Assembly: GCA_030833665.1 (NCBI GenBank)
Contig: JAURGT010000007.1
Span: 1 to 59,050 of the forward strand
Length of the DNA stretch: 59,050 bases
From: Miltoncostaeales bacterium
Lineage (GTDB): Bacteria; Actinomycetota; Thermoleophilia; Miltoncostaeales; Miltoncostaeaceae
Direction of reading: 5' to 3'
Shown here: positions 25,274 to 32,642 of the stretch, piece by piece
How positions within the stretch are numbered: position 1 is the first letter of the stretch
How the letters are laid out: each line of letters opens with the position of its first letter
Translations under genes and position numbers: made by a program
The notes under the pieces: generated by a model
What the model saw: only the letters and a program-made list of their open reading frames with translations
Told to the model about the DNA's origin: nothing
The model's database searches: none

Positions 25274-25499
25274 TGCGCGCACCCGGCGTCGCGTTGCGGC
25301 GGGTGAGGCCCACCTGGTGCCGCGCGATGGCGTCGTCACCTTCCGCCGCCGCGTGGCGGTGCCGGTGGCGGGCGGCATGAGCGGTGGCCTCTGCGCCGAG
25401 TTCGACCTCACGCCATCAGGCGCGGGGGCCCTCGCCGCCTTCTGTCGCGCCGAGATCGCCCGGGCGCTCGATGGTCAGGCGGGCTCGCCCGCCAGGTAG
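25227..25499 (+). CDS. Possible small protein overlapping the SGNH gene end
   Basis: A 90-codon frame from GTG 25227. It overlaps the last 47 nt of the SGNH gene in another frame and the last 25 nt of the convergent SRPBCC gene. Codon use is strongly GC-ending, as in real genes here, and the protein (AHLVPRDGVVTFRRRVAVPV, GLCAEFDLTPSGAGALAAFC) looks beta-rich rather than random. No family is recognised. It could be an independent gene or the remnant of a longer SGNH C-terminus after a frameshift. No ribosome-binding site is clear. Confidence 0.35.
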   Translation: MATVPMRWGAYVGARSARTRRRVAAGEAHLVPRDGVVTFRRRVAVPVAGGMSGGLCAEFDLTPSGAGALAAFCRAEIARALDGQAGSPAR

Positions 25500-25927
25500 G
25501 CGGCCAGGCGGCGAAAGCTGCTCTGGAATCCCAGCTCGGCGTTCTCGCCGCGAAACTCCTCGGGCACGTTGGTCTGCAGCACGGTCACCCGCGTGCGGCC
25601 ATCGCCGAGGTCGTCGAACGAGATGACGCACCGGATGTCGAGCCCCGGTTCGTGGAATGACACGTACTCGGGCGTCACCACCTCGGCGAATGAGCCGGTC
25701 ATGGGGTACTCGTCGTCACCGACCTTCATGACCATGTTGAAGGCGCCGCCGGGCACCGGGTCGAGATCCACCGAGTCGGGCGGGATCTCCACGCCCTCCG
25801 GGGCCCAGAAGTGCGGGATCGCCGTCGGGTCGGTGTAGGCCGCGAACACCCGATCGCGATCGGCAGCCACCTCGCATGAGGTGGTGAAGTCGCCGCGTGG
25901 GCCGAACCCTGGTTCCTGATCGCTCAT
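25475..25927 (-). CDS. SRPBCC/AHSA1-like protein
   Basis: 150 aa. 'DFTTSCEVAADRDRVFAAYT' and 'HFWAPEGVEI' open the START-like fold. 'VPGGAFNMVMKVGDDEYPMTGSF' (given here as parts VPGGAF and GDDEYPMTG), 'EVVTPEYVSFHEP', 'GDGRTRVTVLQTNVPEEF' and 'GFQSSFRRLAAYL' follow the AHSA1 (Aha1 C-terminal-like) family order. These are cytoplasmic proteins with a hydrophobic pocket; the ligand is unknown. The start is the ATG at 25927, 8 nt after a TAGCGT box. The frame is open 9 codons further upstream without support. Confidence 0.82.
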   Translation of the reverse strand: MSDQEPGFGPRGDFTTSCEVAADRDRVFAAYTDPTAIPHFWAPEGVEIPPDSVDLDPVPGGAFNMVMKVGDDEYPMTGSFAEVVTPEYVSFHEPGLDIRCVISFDDLGDGRTRVTVLQTNVPEEFRGENAELGFQSSFRRLAAYLAGEPA

Positions 25928-25935
25928 GGCGCGGC

Positions 25936-25941
25936 ACGCTA
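25936..25941 (-). promoter_or_regulatory. Probable -10 box TAGCGT (leaderless)
   Basis: On the minus strand TAGCGT lies 8 nt before the ATG at 25927, with no ribosome-binding site between. Confidence 0.4.
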
Positions 25942-25975
25942 GCGCGTCGCGCATCGAGCGGCGCGGCGGGTGCCG

Positions 25976-26461
25976 CTAGTCGATGACGCGCCCCACACTC
26001 ACCTCGGTCACGCGCTTCGTGCGACCGAAGCGGATGGTGGTGACCGTGTTGCCGGGGATCGCCTCGCCGATCATGCACAGGCGCGGCGACTCGTCGCAAT
26101 CCGTGCCCGGGAGGGCCTTCCTCACCGCCGCGCGCGAGGAGCCCACGCCCACCCCGTTGCGCATGCGGATGCCGCGGTCGGTGATCGCGATGTTCACCAC
26201 GCGGCCGCCGGCGCCGTCCCAGCGGCGCACGGTGATGCCGGGCCAGGCGAGGTCGATGAAGGCCCCGAGCCCGGTCCGGCGCGGCACGCGCGTGTCCGGC
26301 TGGCCGAGCACCTTGAGCACCTCCCCCTCGCTCATCCCGAGCCGCACCCCGCCTGCCCCCACGCCGGGGCGGATGAGGTGGTCGGGGAGAGGGGTCGCCA
26401 TCGCGCCTGCGGCGGGGGCCAGCGAGGCGGCAGCGATGAGGGCGAGTCCACGGGTCGTCAT
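25976..26461 (-). CDS. Secreted small protein with BamE-like repeats
   Basis: 161 aa from the ATG at 26461, which begins a signal peptide (MTTRGLALIAAASLAPAAGA). The mature part contains 'VRLGMSEGEVLKVLGQPDTR' and later 'GVGVGSSRAAVRKALPGTDC'. Both resemble the G-x-(S/T)-xx-x-V-xx-xLG pattern of BamE/SmpA-type folds, so it may hold two copies of a small alpha-beta domain. Two cysteines (DCDES and LCMIG) may form a disulfide. The function is unknown. It lies 63 nt downstream of glcF on the same strand but is probably transcribed separately (AATGAT 6 nt before the ATG). Confidence 0.6.
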   Translation of the reverse strand: MTTRGLALIAAASLAPAAGAMATPLPDHLIRPGVGAGGVRLGMSEGEVLKVLGQPDTRVPRRTGLGAFIDLAWPGITVRRWDGAGGRVVNIAITDRGIRMRNGVGVGSSRAAVRKALPGTDCDESPRLCMIGEAIPGNTVTTIRFGRTKRVTEVSVGRVID

Positions 26462-26524
26462 GCGCGGATCATTGCCCACGGGCCGCAGCGCCGATGCGCC
26501 CGGGGTTCCGCGGGCACGCACGCG

Positions 26525-27724
26525 TCAGTCCACGATCTCGAGGGGGTGGCGCACCTCGACGTCCGAGCCGAGCGCGCGCAGGTGGTTGGTGATCTGGATC
26601 GCGCAGCCCGGGTTGGCCACGGCCACCACCGGTGCTCCCGTGGCGATGATCGCCCGCGCCTTCTGCTCGCCGAGCTCGCCGGCCATGGCGGGCTCGAGAA
26701 CGTTGTAGATACCGCCGGCGCCGCAGCAGCGACCGCCATCGCCGAGGTCGACGCACGTGGCGCCGGCCGCGCGCAGGGTGCGGCGCACCTCCGGGCCGAT
26801 GCCCTGCGCGTGAAGGTGGTGGCAGGCGTCGTGCACGGCCACTCGGCCCTCCACGGGGCGCCCGGGCGGTGCATTGATCTCCACGGCGTCACGCACCTTG
26901 GCCGCCACGGCATCGGCCCGATGCGCCCATGCCGGGTCGTCGGCGAGCAGGTGTCCGTAGGTACGCATGTGGGCGCTGCAGCCGGCGCTGTCGACCACGA
27001 TCACCTCGGCCTGCTCCAGCTCGGCGATGCGCTTGCGCGCCAGATCGCGCGCCGACGTGAGCTCGCCCGCATGCGCGGCCAGCGCGCCGCAGCACCCGCC
27101 GCCCCGGGGCACGACGGCCCGGTAGCCGCCCCGCACGAGGGCGTCGATGGTGGCCTGGTGCACCGGCCGGAATGCGATGTCCATCACGCAGCCGGTGAGC
27201 AGCATCGCCGTGGGCCCCTCGCCGCTCGATGCCGGCAGGGGCGTCCGCATGCCGCGCACCGTGACGCGCGGGGTGGCGAGCCGGAGCCTCTTCGGCAGCA
27301 GCCTGTCGACGCGCAGCGCCTGCGTGATCGCCATGCCGAGCCCCATCAGCCGCACCATGCGCCGGTGGCCCATCACGCCGGCGATGCCGGCGCGTCGCAC
27401 CGCCCGGTCGTGCGCGGGGCGGGCAGCCTCGGTCTGGATGCGCGCGGCCTCGATGAGGCGGCCGTAGGGCACCGACGAGGGGCAGGCGGCCTCGCACGCG
27501 CGGCAGGCCAGGCACTCGTCGGTGAAGCGCGTGAAGTCGCCCTCGACACTGGCCTCGCCGGCCTGCACGGCGCGCATGGCGGCGATGCGCCCGCGCGGGG
27601 AGGACGTCTCAAGCCCGGTGATGCGGAAGGTCGGGCACGACGGCAGGCACAGCCCGCATTGCACGCAGGTGTTGAGGTCGTCGCGCGTGGGCGCCGGGAT
27701 GCCCGGCTTCCAGCCGGTACTCAC
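26525..27724 (-). CDS. glcF: Glycolate oxidase iron-sulfur subunit GlcF
   Basis: 399 aa, GTG start overlapping the glcE stop (GTGA). Two 4Fe-4S ferredoxin-type motifs near the N-terminus: 'CVQCGLCLPSCP' and 'CLACRACEAACPS'. Two CCG-type (heterodisulfide reductase-like) domains follow, with 'GGGCCGALAAH' and 'GRCCGAGGIYNVLEP'. This is the standard GlcF layout. It takes electrons from the GlcD/GlcE flavoproteins and passes them to the respiratory chain, probably quinone. It completes a D-E-F set oxidising glycolate, such as that from phosphoglycolate salvage, to glyoxylate; D-lactate is a possible alternative substrate. Confidence 0.92.
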   Translation of the reverse strand: MSTGWKPGIPAPTRDDLNTCVQCGLCLPSCPTFRITGLETSSPRGRIAAMRAVQAGEASVEGDFTRFTDECLACRACEAACPSSVPYGRLIEAARIQTEAARPAHDRAVRRAGIAGVMGHRRMVRLMGLGMAITQALRVDRLLPKRLRLATPRVTVRGMRTPLPASSGEGPTAMLLTGCVMDIAFRPVHQATIDALVRGGYRAVVPRGGGCCGALAAHAGELTSARDLARKRIAELEQAEVIVVDSAGCSAHMRTYGHLLADDPAWAHRADAVAAKVRDAVEINAPPGRPVEGRVAVHDACHHLHAQGIGPEVRRTLRAAGATCVDLGDGGRCCGAGGIYNVLEPAMAGELGEQKARAIIATGAPVVAVANPGCAIQITNHLRALGSDVEVRHPLEIVD

Positions 27725-28800
27725 GCGGGCACCGCCTCGGCGGCGGCAAAGCGGCCCGGGCAGAGGATGCCCGCCGGGTCGAACGAGGCGCGGATGCGCC
27801 GCATGATGTCGGCGCCGGCGGGAACCGGTCCGAAGGGGTCGGACCGCAGGGCGTCGTCGCCGTCGATCACCTGGGCATGGCCGTCATGCAGCATCGCGAG
27901 CTCGCGCATGACCCGCACGTCATCGGGCGCGGACACCGCCGCGCGGCAGATACCGGTGCCCATCCACGCCTCGAACGCGCGGCCATCGTCGGCCAGGCGC
28001 CGGGCCACGGCGGGCAGCGTGGCCGGCGGTACCCCGATCTCCACCACGCCACCATGGGCGCCAGCCGGGCCATCGCCGCCCGGGCCCGGGCCCGACGGCT
28101 CGGGGGACTCCACCATGCCCGCCGGCGCCACGACGTCATCGGGCACGCCGGTGATGCACGCGTGCAGTGATCCTGGTCCAACGATGACGGCCGTGGGGCG
28201 GTGCAGGTCGGCGAGCAGGCCCCGGGCCATCTCGAGCATCCCGGCGGGCTCGCCGCGCGCGCTGAACCACTGCTCAGCCATCGGCAGGGGCCACAGGCGG
28301 AGCGTGGCCTGCACGATCACCCCGAGGGTGCCGAGCGATCCGGTGAGCAGCCTGGGCAGGTCGTAGCCGGTGACCGACTTCACGGTGCGCCCACCACCCT
28401 TCACGATGCGGCCGTCGCCGGTGGCGACGACCACCTCGAGCAGCGAGTCGCGGATGGGCCCGAACCTGAGGCGCCGCCGCCCACCGGCCGCCGCCGCCAG
28501 CACCCCTCCCACCGTGGCCGCGGGTGCGCTGGGTGCCTGCGGCCAGCCCTGGCCGCGCTCCCCGGCGAGCCGCAGCACCTCGCCCACGGTCACGCCGCCC
28601 TCGACGGTGATGGTCATGTCGTCGGGCTCGTAGTCGACCACGCCCGCGAGGGCGCCGGTATGCAGCACGTCATCCGGCGTGAACGGCCACCCGCGGCGCG
28701 AGTGCAGCCCGCCGCCGCGGATATCCAGCATGCGGCGATCGGCCGTGGCGGCGCGCAGCATCCCGGTCAGCTCATCGCGACCTGCGGGCCTCAGATCCAC
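27721..28800 (-). CDS. glcE: Glycolate oxidase FAD-binding subunit GlcE
   Basis: 359 aa from the GTG at 28800, which overlaps the glcD end by 10 nt. This start gives 'DLRPAGRDELTGMLRAATAD', matching the usual GlcE opening; the ATG at 28761 would cut into it. PCMH-type FAD-binding signature: 'LDIRGGGLHSRRGWP', 'MTITVEGGVTVGEVLRLAGE', 'ATVGGVLAAAAGGRRRLRFG' and 'GGRTVKSVTGYDLPRLLTGS'. It ends 'FDPAGILCPGRFA', as in GlcE. Shorter than GlcD, consistent with the paired subunit that lacks full catalytic sequence. A glycine/proline-rich insert (about residues 215-235) is unusual. Confidence 0.9.
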   Translation of the reverse strand: MDLRPAGRDELTGMLRAATADRRMLDIRGGGLHSRRGWPFTPDDVLHTGALAGVVDYEPDDMTITVEGGVTVGEVLRLAGERGQGWPQAPSAPAATVGGVLAAAAGGRRRLRFGPIRDSLLEVVVATGDGRIVKGGGRTVKSVTGYDLPRLLTGSLGTLGVIVQATLRLWPLPMAEQWFSARGEPAGMLEMARGLLADLHRPTAVIVGPGSLHACITGVPDDVVAPAGMVESPEPSGPGPGGDGPAGAHGGVVEIGVPPATLPAVARRLADDGRAFEAWMGTGICRAAVSAPDDVRVMRELAMLHDGHAQVIDGDDALRSDPFGPVPAGADIMRRIRASFDPAGILCPGRFAAAEAVPA

Positions 28801-30233
28801 GTGCCCTCCGGCACCTGGGTGTCGGCCAGGCCCACCTCGCCGCAGCGGGTGCCGGTGGGCAGCACCTTGTCGGGGTTCATGCGGCCGTCGGGGTCGAACG
28901 CCCGGCGCACGCAGGCCTGGGCCTCGAGGTCGTCGTGGTCGAACACCAGCGGCATGTAGTCGCGCTTCTCCACGCCGATGCCGTGCTCGCCCGACAGCGT
29001 GCCGCCCATCGCCACGCATGCGCGCACGATCTGGTCTCCCGCGCGCATGGCACGCTCGGTCTCGTCGGGGTCGCTGCGGTCGAGCGCGATGATGGGGTGC
29101 AGGTTGCCGTCGCCGGCGTGGAAGACATTGAGGCACATCACGCCCTCGCGCTCGGTGATCTCGCCGATGGCCTCCATCACCTCCACCAGGCGGGTGCGCG
29201 GCACGACGCAGTCGTGCAGGTAGTACGAGGGCTTTACGCGGGCCACCGCTCCGAAGGCCGTCTTGCGCGCCTTCCAGAGGAGGGCGCGCTCCTCCTCGTC
29301 CTGCGCCACGCGCACGGTGCGCACGCCGTGCCCGCGCGCCACGCGCTCCACCACCTCGGTCGCAGTACCCACCTCGGCCGCTGTGCCGTCCACCTCCACC
29401 AGCAGCAGCGCCGCGGCGTCGGTGGGCAGCCCCGCGTGCACGAACTCCTCCACCGCCATGGTCATGTTGCGATCCATCATCTCGAGCGCGGCGGGGATGA
29501 CCCCCGCGGCGATGATCGCCTGCACGACGGCAGATGCATCGGACACGCTCAGGAAGTCGAGGAGCATCGTGCGCACATCCGGGGGCAGGGGGGTGAGGCG
29601 CAGCAGCACCCGGGTGACGATGCCCACCGTGCCCTCGGCTCCCACCACCACGCCGCGGAGGTCGTAGCCCGGCGGGTCGGGCGCCACCCCACCGAGTATC
29701 ACCACCTCGCCGTCGGGCCGCACCATCTCCACGCCCAGCACATGCTGCACCGTCACGCCGTATGCCAGGCAGTGCGGGCCGCCGGCGTTGGTGCCCACGT
29801 TGCCCCCTATCGAGCAGGCCTGCTGACTCGAGGGGTCGGGCGCGTAGTGCAGGCCGAGATGGGCGATGGCCATGCTCACGTCGAGGTTCAGCACGCCCGG
29901 CTGAACCCACATGCACGAGTTGGCCACGTCCACCTCGCCCATCTCGCGCATGCGCGCGAGCGAGATGACGAGCCCGCCCTCCAGCGGCACCGCGCCGCCG
30001 GTGAGTCCGGTGCCCGATCCGCGCGGCACCACGTCCACGCCGGCCTCGTGCGCCATGCGCATGCACGCGGCCACCTCGTCGGTGGTCTCGGGAAGGGCCA
30101 CGATTCCGCAGTCGCCGCCGACGATCGAGCCATCGTGCGAGTAGAGGTTGCGGGCGAGGTCGCCCTCGAGCAGTCGGTCGGGGCCCAGCAGGTGGCGCAG
30201 CTGGTCGGCCAGCGCGCCCGCCGTGGTGGTCAC
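28791..30233 (-). CDS. glcD: Glycolate oxidase catalytic subunit GlcD
   Basis: 480 aa, GTG start overlapping the upstream gene by 4 nt. FAD-linked oxidase: 'LARNLYSHDGSIVGGDCGIV', 'VVPRGSGTGLTGGAVPLEGG' (FAD pyrophosphate loop), 'DPSSQQACSIGGNVGTNAGG' and 'LRGVVVGAEGTVGIVTRVLL'. In the C-terminal half 'CLNVFHAGDGNLHPIIALD' and 'GGTLSGEHGIGVEKRDYMPL' hold the conserved histidines of the GlcD/D-lactate dehydrogenase family. It oxidises glycolate (or D-lactate) at the membrane together with GlcE and GlcF. Confidence 0.93.
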   Translation of the reverse strand: MTTTAGALADQLRHLLGPDRLLEGDLARNLYSHDGSIVGGDCGIVALPETTDEVAACMRMAHEAGVDVVPRGSGTGLTGGAVPLEGGLVISLARMREMGEVDVANSCMWVQPGVLNLDVSMAIAHLGLHYAPDPSSQQACSIGGNVGTNAGGPHCLAYGVTVQHVLGVEMVRPDGEVVILGGVAPDPPGYDLRGVVVGAEGTVGIVTRVLLRLTPLPPDVRTMLLDFLSVSDASAVVQAIIAAGVIPAALEMMDRNMTMAVEEFVHAGLPTDAAALLLVEVDGTAAEVGTATEVVERVARGHGVRTVRVAQDEEERALLWKARKTAFGAVARVKPSYYLHDCVVPRTRLVEVMEAIGEITEREGVMCLNVFHAGDGNLHPIIALDRSDPDETERAMRAGDQIVRACVAMGGTLSGEHGIGVEKRDYMPLVFDHDDLEAQACVRRAFDPDGRMNPDKVLPTGTRCGEVGLADTQVPEGTWI

Positions 30234-31477
30234 GCCGCGCCCGCCATCACCGCGCCGCCCGCGCGGCCGGCGGCCGACTCCCCGGCTTCGATGGCCGTCA
30301 CCACGGTGCCGCCCCGCGCGAGCTCGAGGCCATCGAGCGACGCCAGCCAGGTCGGGGCCAGCATGGCCTCGCGCATGCGCCAGGCCTCAACCAGGGGGTA
30401 GGCACGCGGCATGCGCACCACGCGCAGGGCGCGGAAGGCCGAGGGGTCGTCCACCCAGCCGAGCGGATCGGCCAGGGCGCCGGCCACGGCCCGCGCGAGG
30501 GCGTCGTCGTCGAGCGACCACCACGGGTCGTCGTCGGCACCGGTGCCGTACACCTCGGCGCACAGCACGGTGCGCCCCGCGGGCACCATGCCGGGGTCCC
30601 AGTTGGCGAACTCCGCGATGCGCGAGAACGGTATGCGCGGGTCGTCGACCTGAATCCAGGCCTCGTCGGTGACCGGCTCGCGCTCGGCGATGAGGTACAC
30701 CAGCGCCACGGCCCGCATGGTGATGGGGGGCAGCAGGCCCTCGGGCGCGGACGGCGCGGCTGCGCGCACCACCAGGCCGGGGCTGATGGCCGAGATGATC
30801 GAGTCGGCGTGGATGACGCCGGGGTCGGCACCCCCGACCTCCACAGCGCTCACGCGCCCATCACGGTGGTGGAGGGAAGTCATGGGCGTGGACAGGCGGA
30901 CATCGCCACCCTCGTGGCGCACCGCCTGCTCCATGGCAGTCATGAGCGACCCGATGCCGCCGGGCGGGAACCAGAAGCCCTCCGGTGCACGCTGCTCGTC
31001 GCGCAGCTTCACGGCGCGGTCGGCCGAGATCACCTCGAGCGGCCAGCCATCCACCTTCTCCAGGTAGCGGCGCATCGTGCGATCGCGGAAGGCGGGTCCC
31101 ACGGTCGCCCCGAACTCGCCGGCCGCCGTGCCGTCGGGCGCAGTGGCGTCGGGAACCACCCCTGGGTGCTGGTCGATGTAGCGACCGGGGCGGATCACGC
31201 CGTCCACCACGCGTGCCACCGGGCGGTCGACCCATATGAGGTCGTCGCCGAGCACGTCCTCGGCCCACCCCACGCGCTCGTCGGTGCGGAAGAACGGGAT
31301 GTGCCCGCCCATGTCGTAGCGGCAGCCATCCGACTCGAAGGTGCGGCACAGCCCGCCCACCTCGCCAGCGGCCTCGACGAGCGTGACGGACGCGCCGGAG
31401 CGCACCGCGCGAAGCGCGGCGGCGAGCCCCGCAGGGCCCGCGCCCAGCACGATGACGTCGCAGCGGGAGTCCATCAC
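30230..31477 (-). CDS. FAD-dependent amine-oxidase/protoporphyrinogen-oxidase-like protein
   Basis: 415 aa. The N-terminal Rossmann motif 'DVIVLGAGPAGLAAALRAVR' with 'VEAAGEVGGLCRTFESDGCR' binds FAD as in phytoene desaturase, protoporphyrinogen oxidase and UDP-galactopyranose mutase relatives. 'YDMGGHIPFFRTDERVGWAE' and 'FWFPPGGIGSLMTAMEQAV' are typical of this group. The C-terminal FAD loop is degenerate ('GGTVVTAIEAGESAAGRAGG'). It overlaps glcD by 4 nt and is first in the operon, so it is co-expressed with glycolate oxidase. A role in protoporphyrinogen oxidation is possible, given the tetrapyrrole genes beginning just across the divergent promoter, but is unproven. Confidence 0.75.
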   Translation of the reverse strand: MMDSRCDVIVLGAGPAGLAAALRAVRSGASVTLVEAAGEVGGLCRTFESDGCRYDMGGHIPFFRTDERVGWAEDVLGDDLIWVDRPVARVVDGVIRPGRYIDQHPGVVPDATAPDGTAAGEFGATVGPAFRDRTMRRYLEKVDGWPLEVISADRAVKLRDEQRAPEGFWFPPGGIGSLMTAMEQAVRHEGGDVRLSTPMTSLHHRDGRVSAVEVGGADPGVIHADSIISAISPGLVVRAAAPSAPEGLLPPITMRAVALVYLIAEREPVTDEAWIQVDDPRIPFSRIAEFANWDPGMVPAGRTVLCAEVYGTGADDDPWWSLDDDALARAVAGALADPLGWVDDPSAFRALRVVRMPRAYPLVEAWRMREAMLAPTWLASLDGLELARGGTVVTAIEAGESAAGRAGGAVMAGAA

Positions 31478-31546
31478 CCCCCACGGTGCCGCCTTAGGGG
31501 CCGAACGTCAACCCTCATACGCCCATGCCCGGCCCCGGCGCTGCAC

Positions 31547-31552
31547 TATCCT
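31547..31552 (+). promoter_or_regulatory. Probable -10 box TATCCT (leaderless)
   Basis: TATCCT lies 8 nt before the GTG at 31561, with no ribosome-binding site between. It would start the ctaB transcript. Confidence 0.45.
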
Positions 31553-31560
31553 CGCCCGTC

Positions 31561-31752
31561 GTGCGGCTCGTCGTCCTCATCATCGCCGCGGTGCTCGTCG
31601 TGGGCGCCGGCCTGGCGATCATCCGGAGCATGTGGGGCATGCGCGCGCCGCTGGCGCGCGGTGCCACCAGTGGAACCGAGACGCTCTGGCTCGTGTTGCC
31701 GCTGCTGATGTCCGTCGCGCTCGTGGCGTGGACCGCCTGGGTAATGCCGTGA
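31561..31752 (+). CDS. Small two-helix membrane protein before ctaB
   Basis: 63 aa, GTG start. Two hydrophobic helices: residues about 2-22 (LVVLIIAAVLVVGAGLAII) and about 40-61 (TLWLVLPLLMSVALVAWTAW). A short basic/glycine loop (RSMWGMRAPLARGATSG) lies between them. The TGA overlaps the ctaB GTG (GTGA). 'GTETLWLVLPLLMSVALVAWT' resembles the second transmembrane helix and lead-in of cytochrome c oxidase subunit II (compare TTLEVVWTVIPSLLLIVVAV in the ctaC here), so it may be a split or reduced relative, or an assembly or small subunit of the oxidase. No database family is recognised. Confidence 0.6.
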   Translation: MRLVVLIIAAVLVVGAGLAIIRSMWGMRAPLARGATSGTETLWLVLPLLMSVALVAWTAWVMP

Positions 31753-32642
31753 GCACCGCCGCCGCCGACGTCGTCACGCCCGAGCGCGGGATCGTGCGTG
31801 ACCTCATCACGCTGACCAAGCCGCGCATCATCTCGCTGCTGCTGGTCACCACCGTGTGCGCCATGTTCGCGGCGCAGCAGGGAGTGCCGAGTGGCTGGCT
31901 CATCCTCTGGACCGTGATCGGCGGCTACCTCTCGGCAGGCGGCGCCAACACGATCAACCAGTACGTCGACCGCGACATCGACGCCGTGATGGGCCGCACC
32001 GACCGGCGGCCCATCGTGACGGGGCGCATCGCCGCGCGCGCGGCGCTGTCATTCGGCGTGGGCCTGGTGATCGCCAGCGCGCTGGTGCTGGGGTTCCTCA
32101 CCACCTGGCTGGCCGCCGGGCTCTCGCTCGTGGGCGTGCTGCTCTACGTGGGGCTCTACACGCTCTGGCTCAAGCGCACGACCATCCACAACATCGTGAT
32201 CGGCGGCGCCGCCGGGGCGATCCCGCCGCTCGTGGGATGGGCGGCCGTCACCGGCGACCTGGCGTTCGGCGCGGTGCTGCTGTTCGCGATCGTGTTCGTG
32301 TGGACGCCGCCGCACTTCTGGGCGCTGGCGCTGATGCTCGAGCGCGACTACGACGAGGCCGGCGTGCCGATGCTGCCGGTCGTGTACGGCGAGCAGGCGA
32401 CGCGTGCGCAGGTGATGCTCTGGAGCGCGGTGATGTTCGGCACAACCCTGCTGCCCTACGCCGCGGGCGCCGGGGTCATCTACCTGGTGGGCGCCGTGGT
32501 GCTCGGCCTGCCGTTCCTCTGGATGGCCTGGAAACTCTGGCGCGGTGACCGCGATCGCCCCTGGGCCGCAATCACGTTCCACTACTCGCTGGCCTACCTC
32601 GCGCTGCTGTTCGTGGTGGTCGCAGTGGACGCGGCGGCCTGA
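31749..32642 (+). CDS. ctaB: Protoheme IX farnesyltransferase (heme o synthase)
   Basis: 297 aa, GTG start. UbiA-superfamily membrane protein that adds a farnesyl group to heme b for heme o/a of the oxidase. 'LITLTKPRIISLLLVTTVCA' is the family opening. 'GGANTINQYVDRDIDAVMGR' is the first Asp-rich motif (N-x-x-x-D-x-x-x-D) and 'TDRRPIVTGRI' follows. 'YTLWLKRTTIHNIVIGGAAG' leads to 'FVWTPPHFWALALMLERDYD', the second motif with the heme-binding PPHFW. Eight or nine membrane helices. Directly upstream of the oxidase genes, with only an MFS transporter between. Confidence 0.94.
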   Translation: MSTAAADVVTPERGIVRDLITLTKPRIISLLLVTTVCAMFAAQQGVPSGWLILWTVIGGYLSAGGANTINQYVDRDIDAVMGRTDRRPIVTGRIAARAALSFGVGLVIASALVLGFLTTWLAAGLSLVGVLLYVGLYTLWLKRTTIHNIVIGGAAGAIPPLVGWAAVTGDLAFGAVLLFAIVFVWTPPHFWALALMLERDYDEAGVPMLPVVYGEQATRAQVMLWSAVMFGTTLLPYAAGAGVIYLVGAVVLGLPFLWMAWKLWRGDRDRPWAAITFHYSLAYLALLFVVVAVDAAA

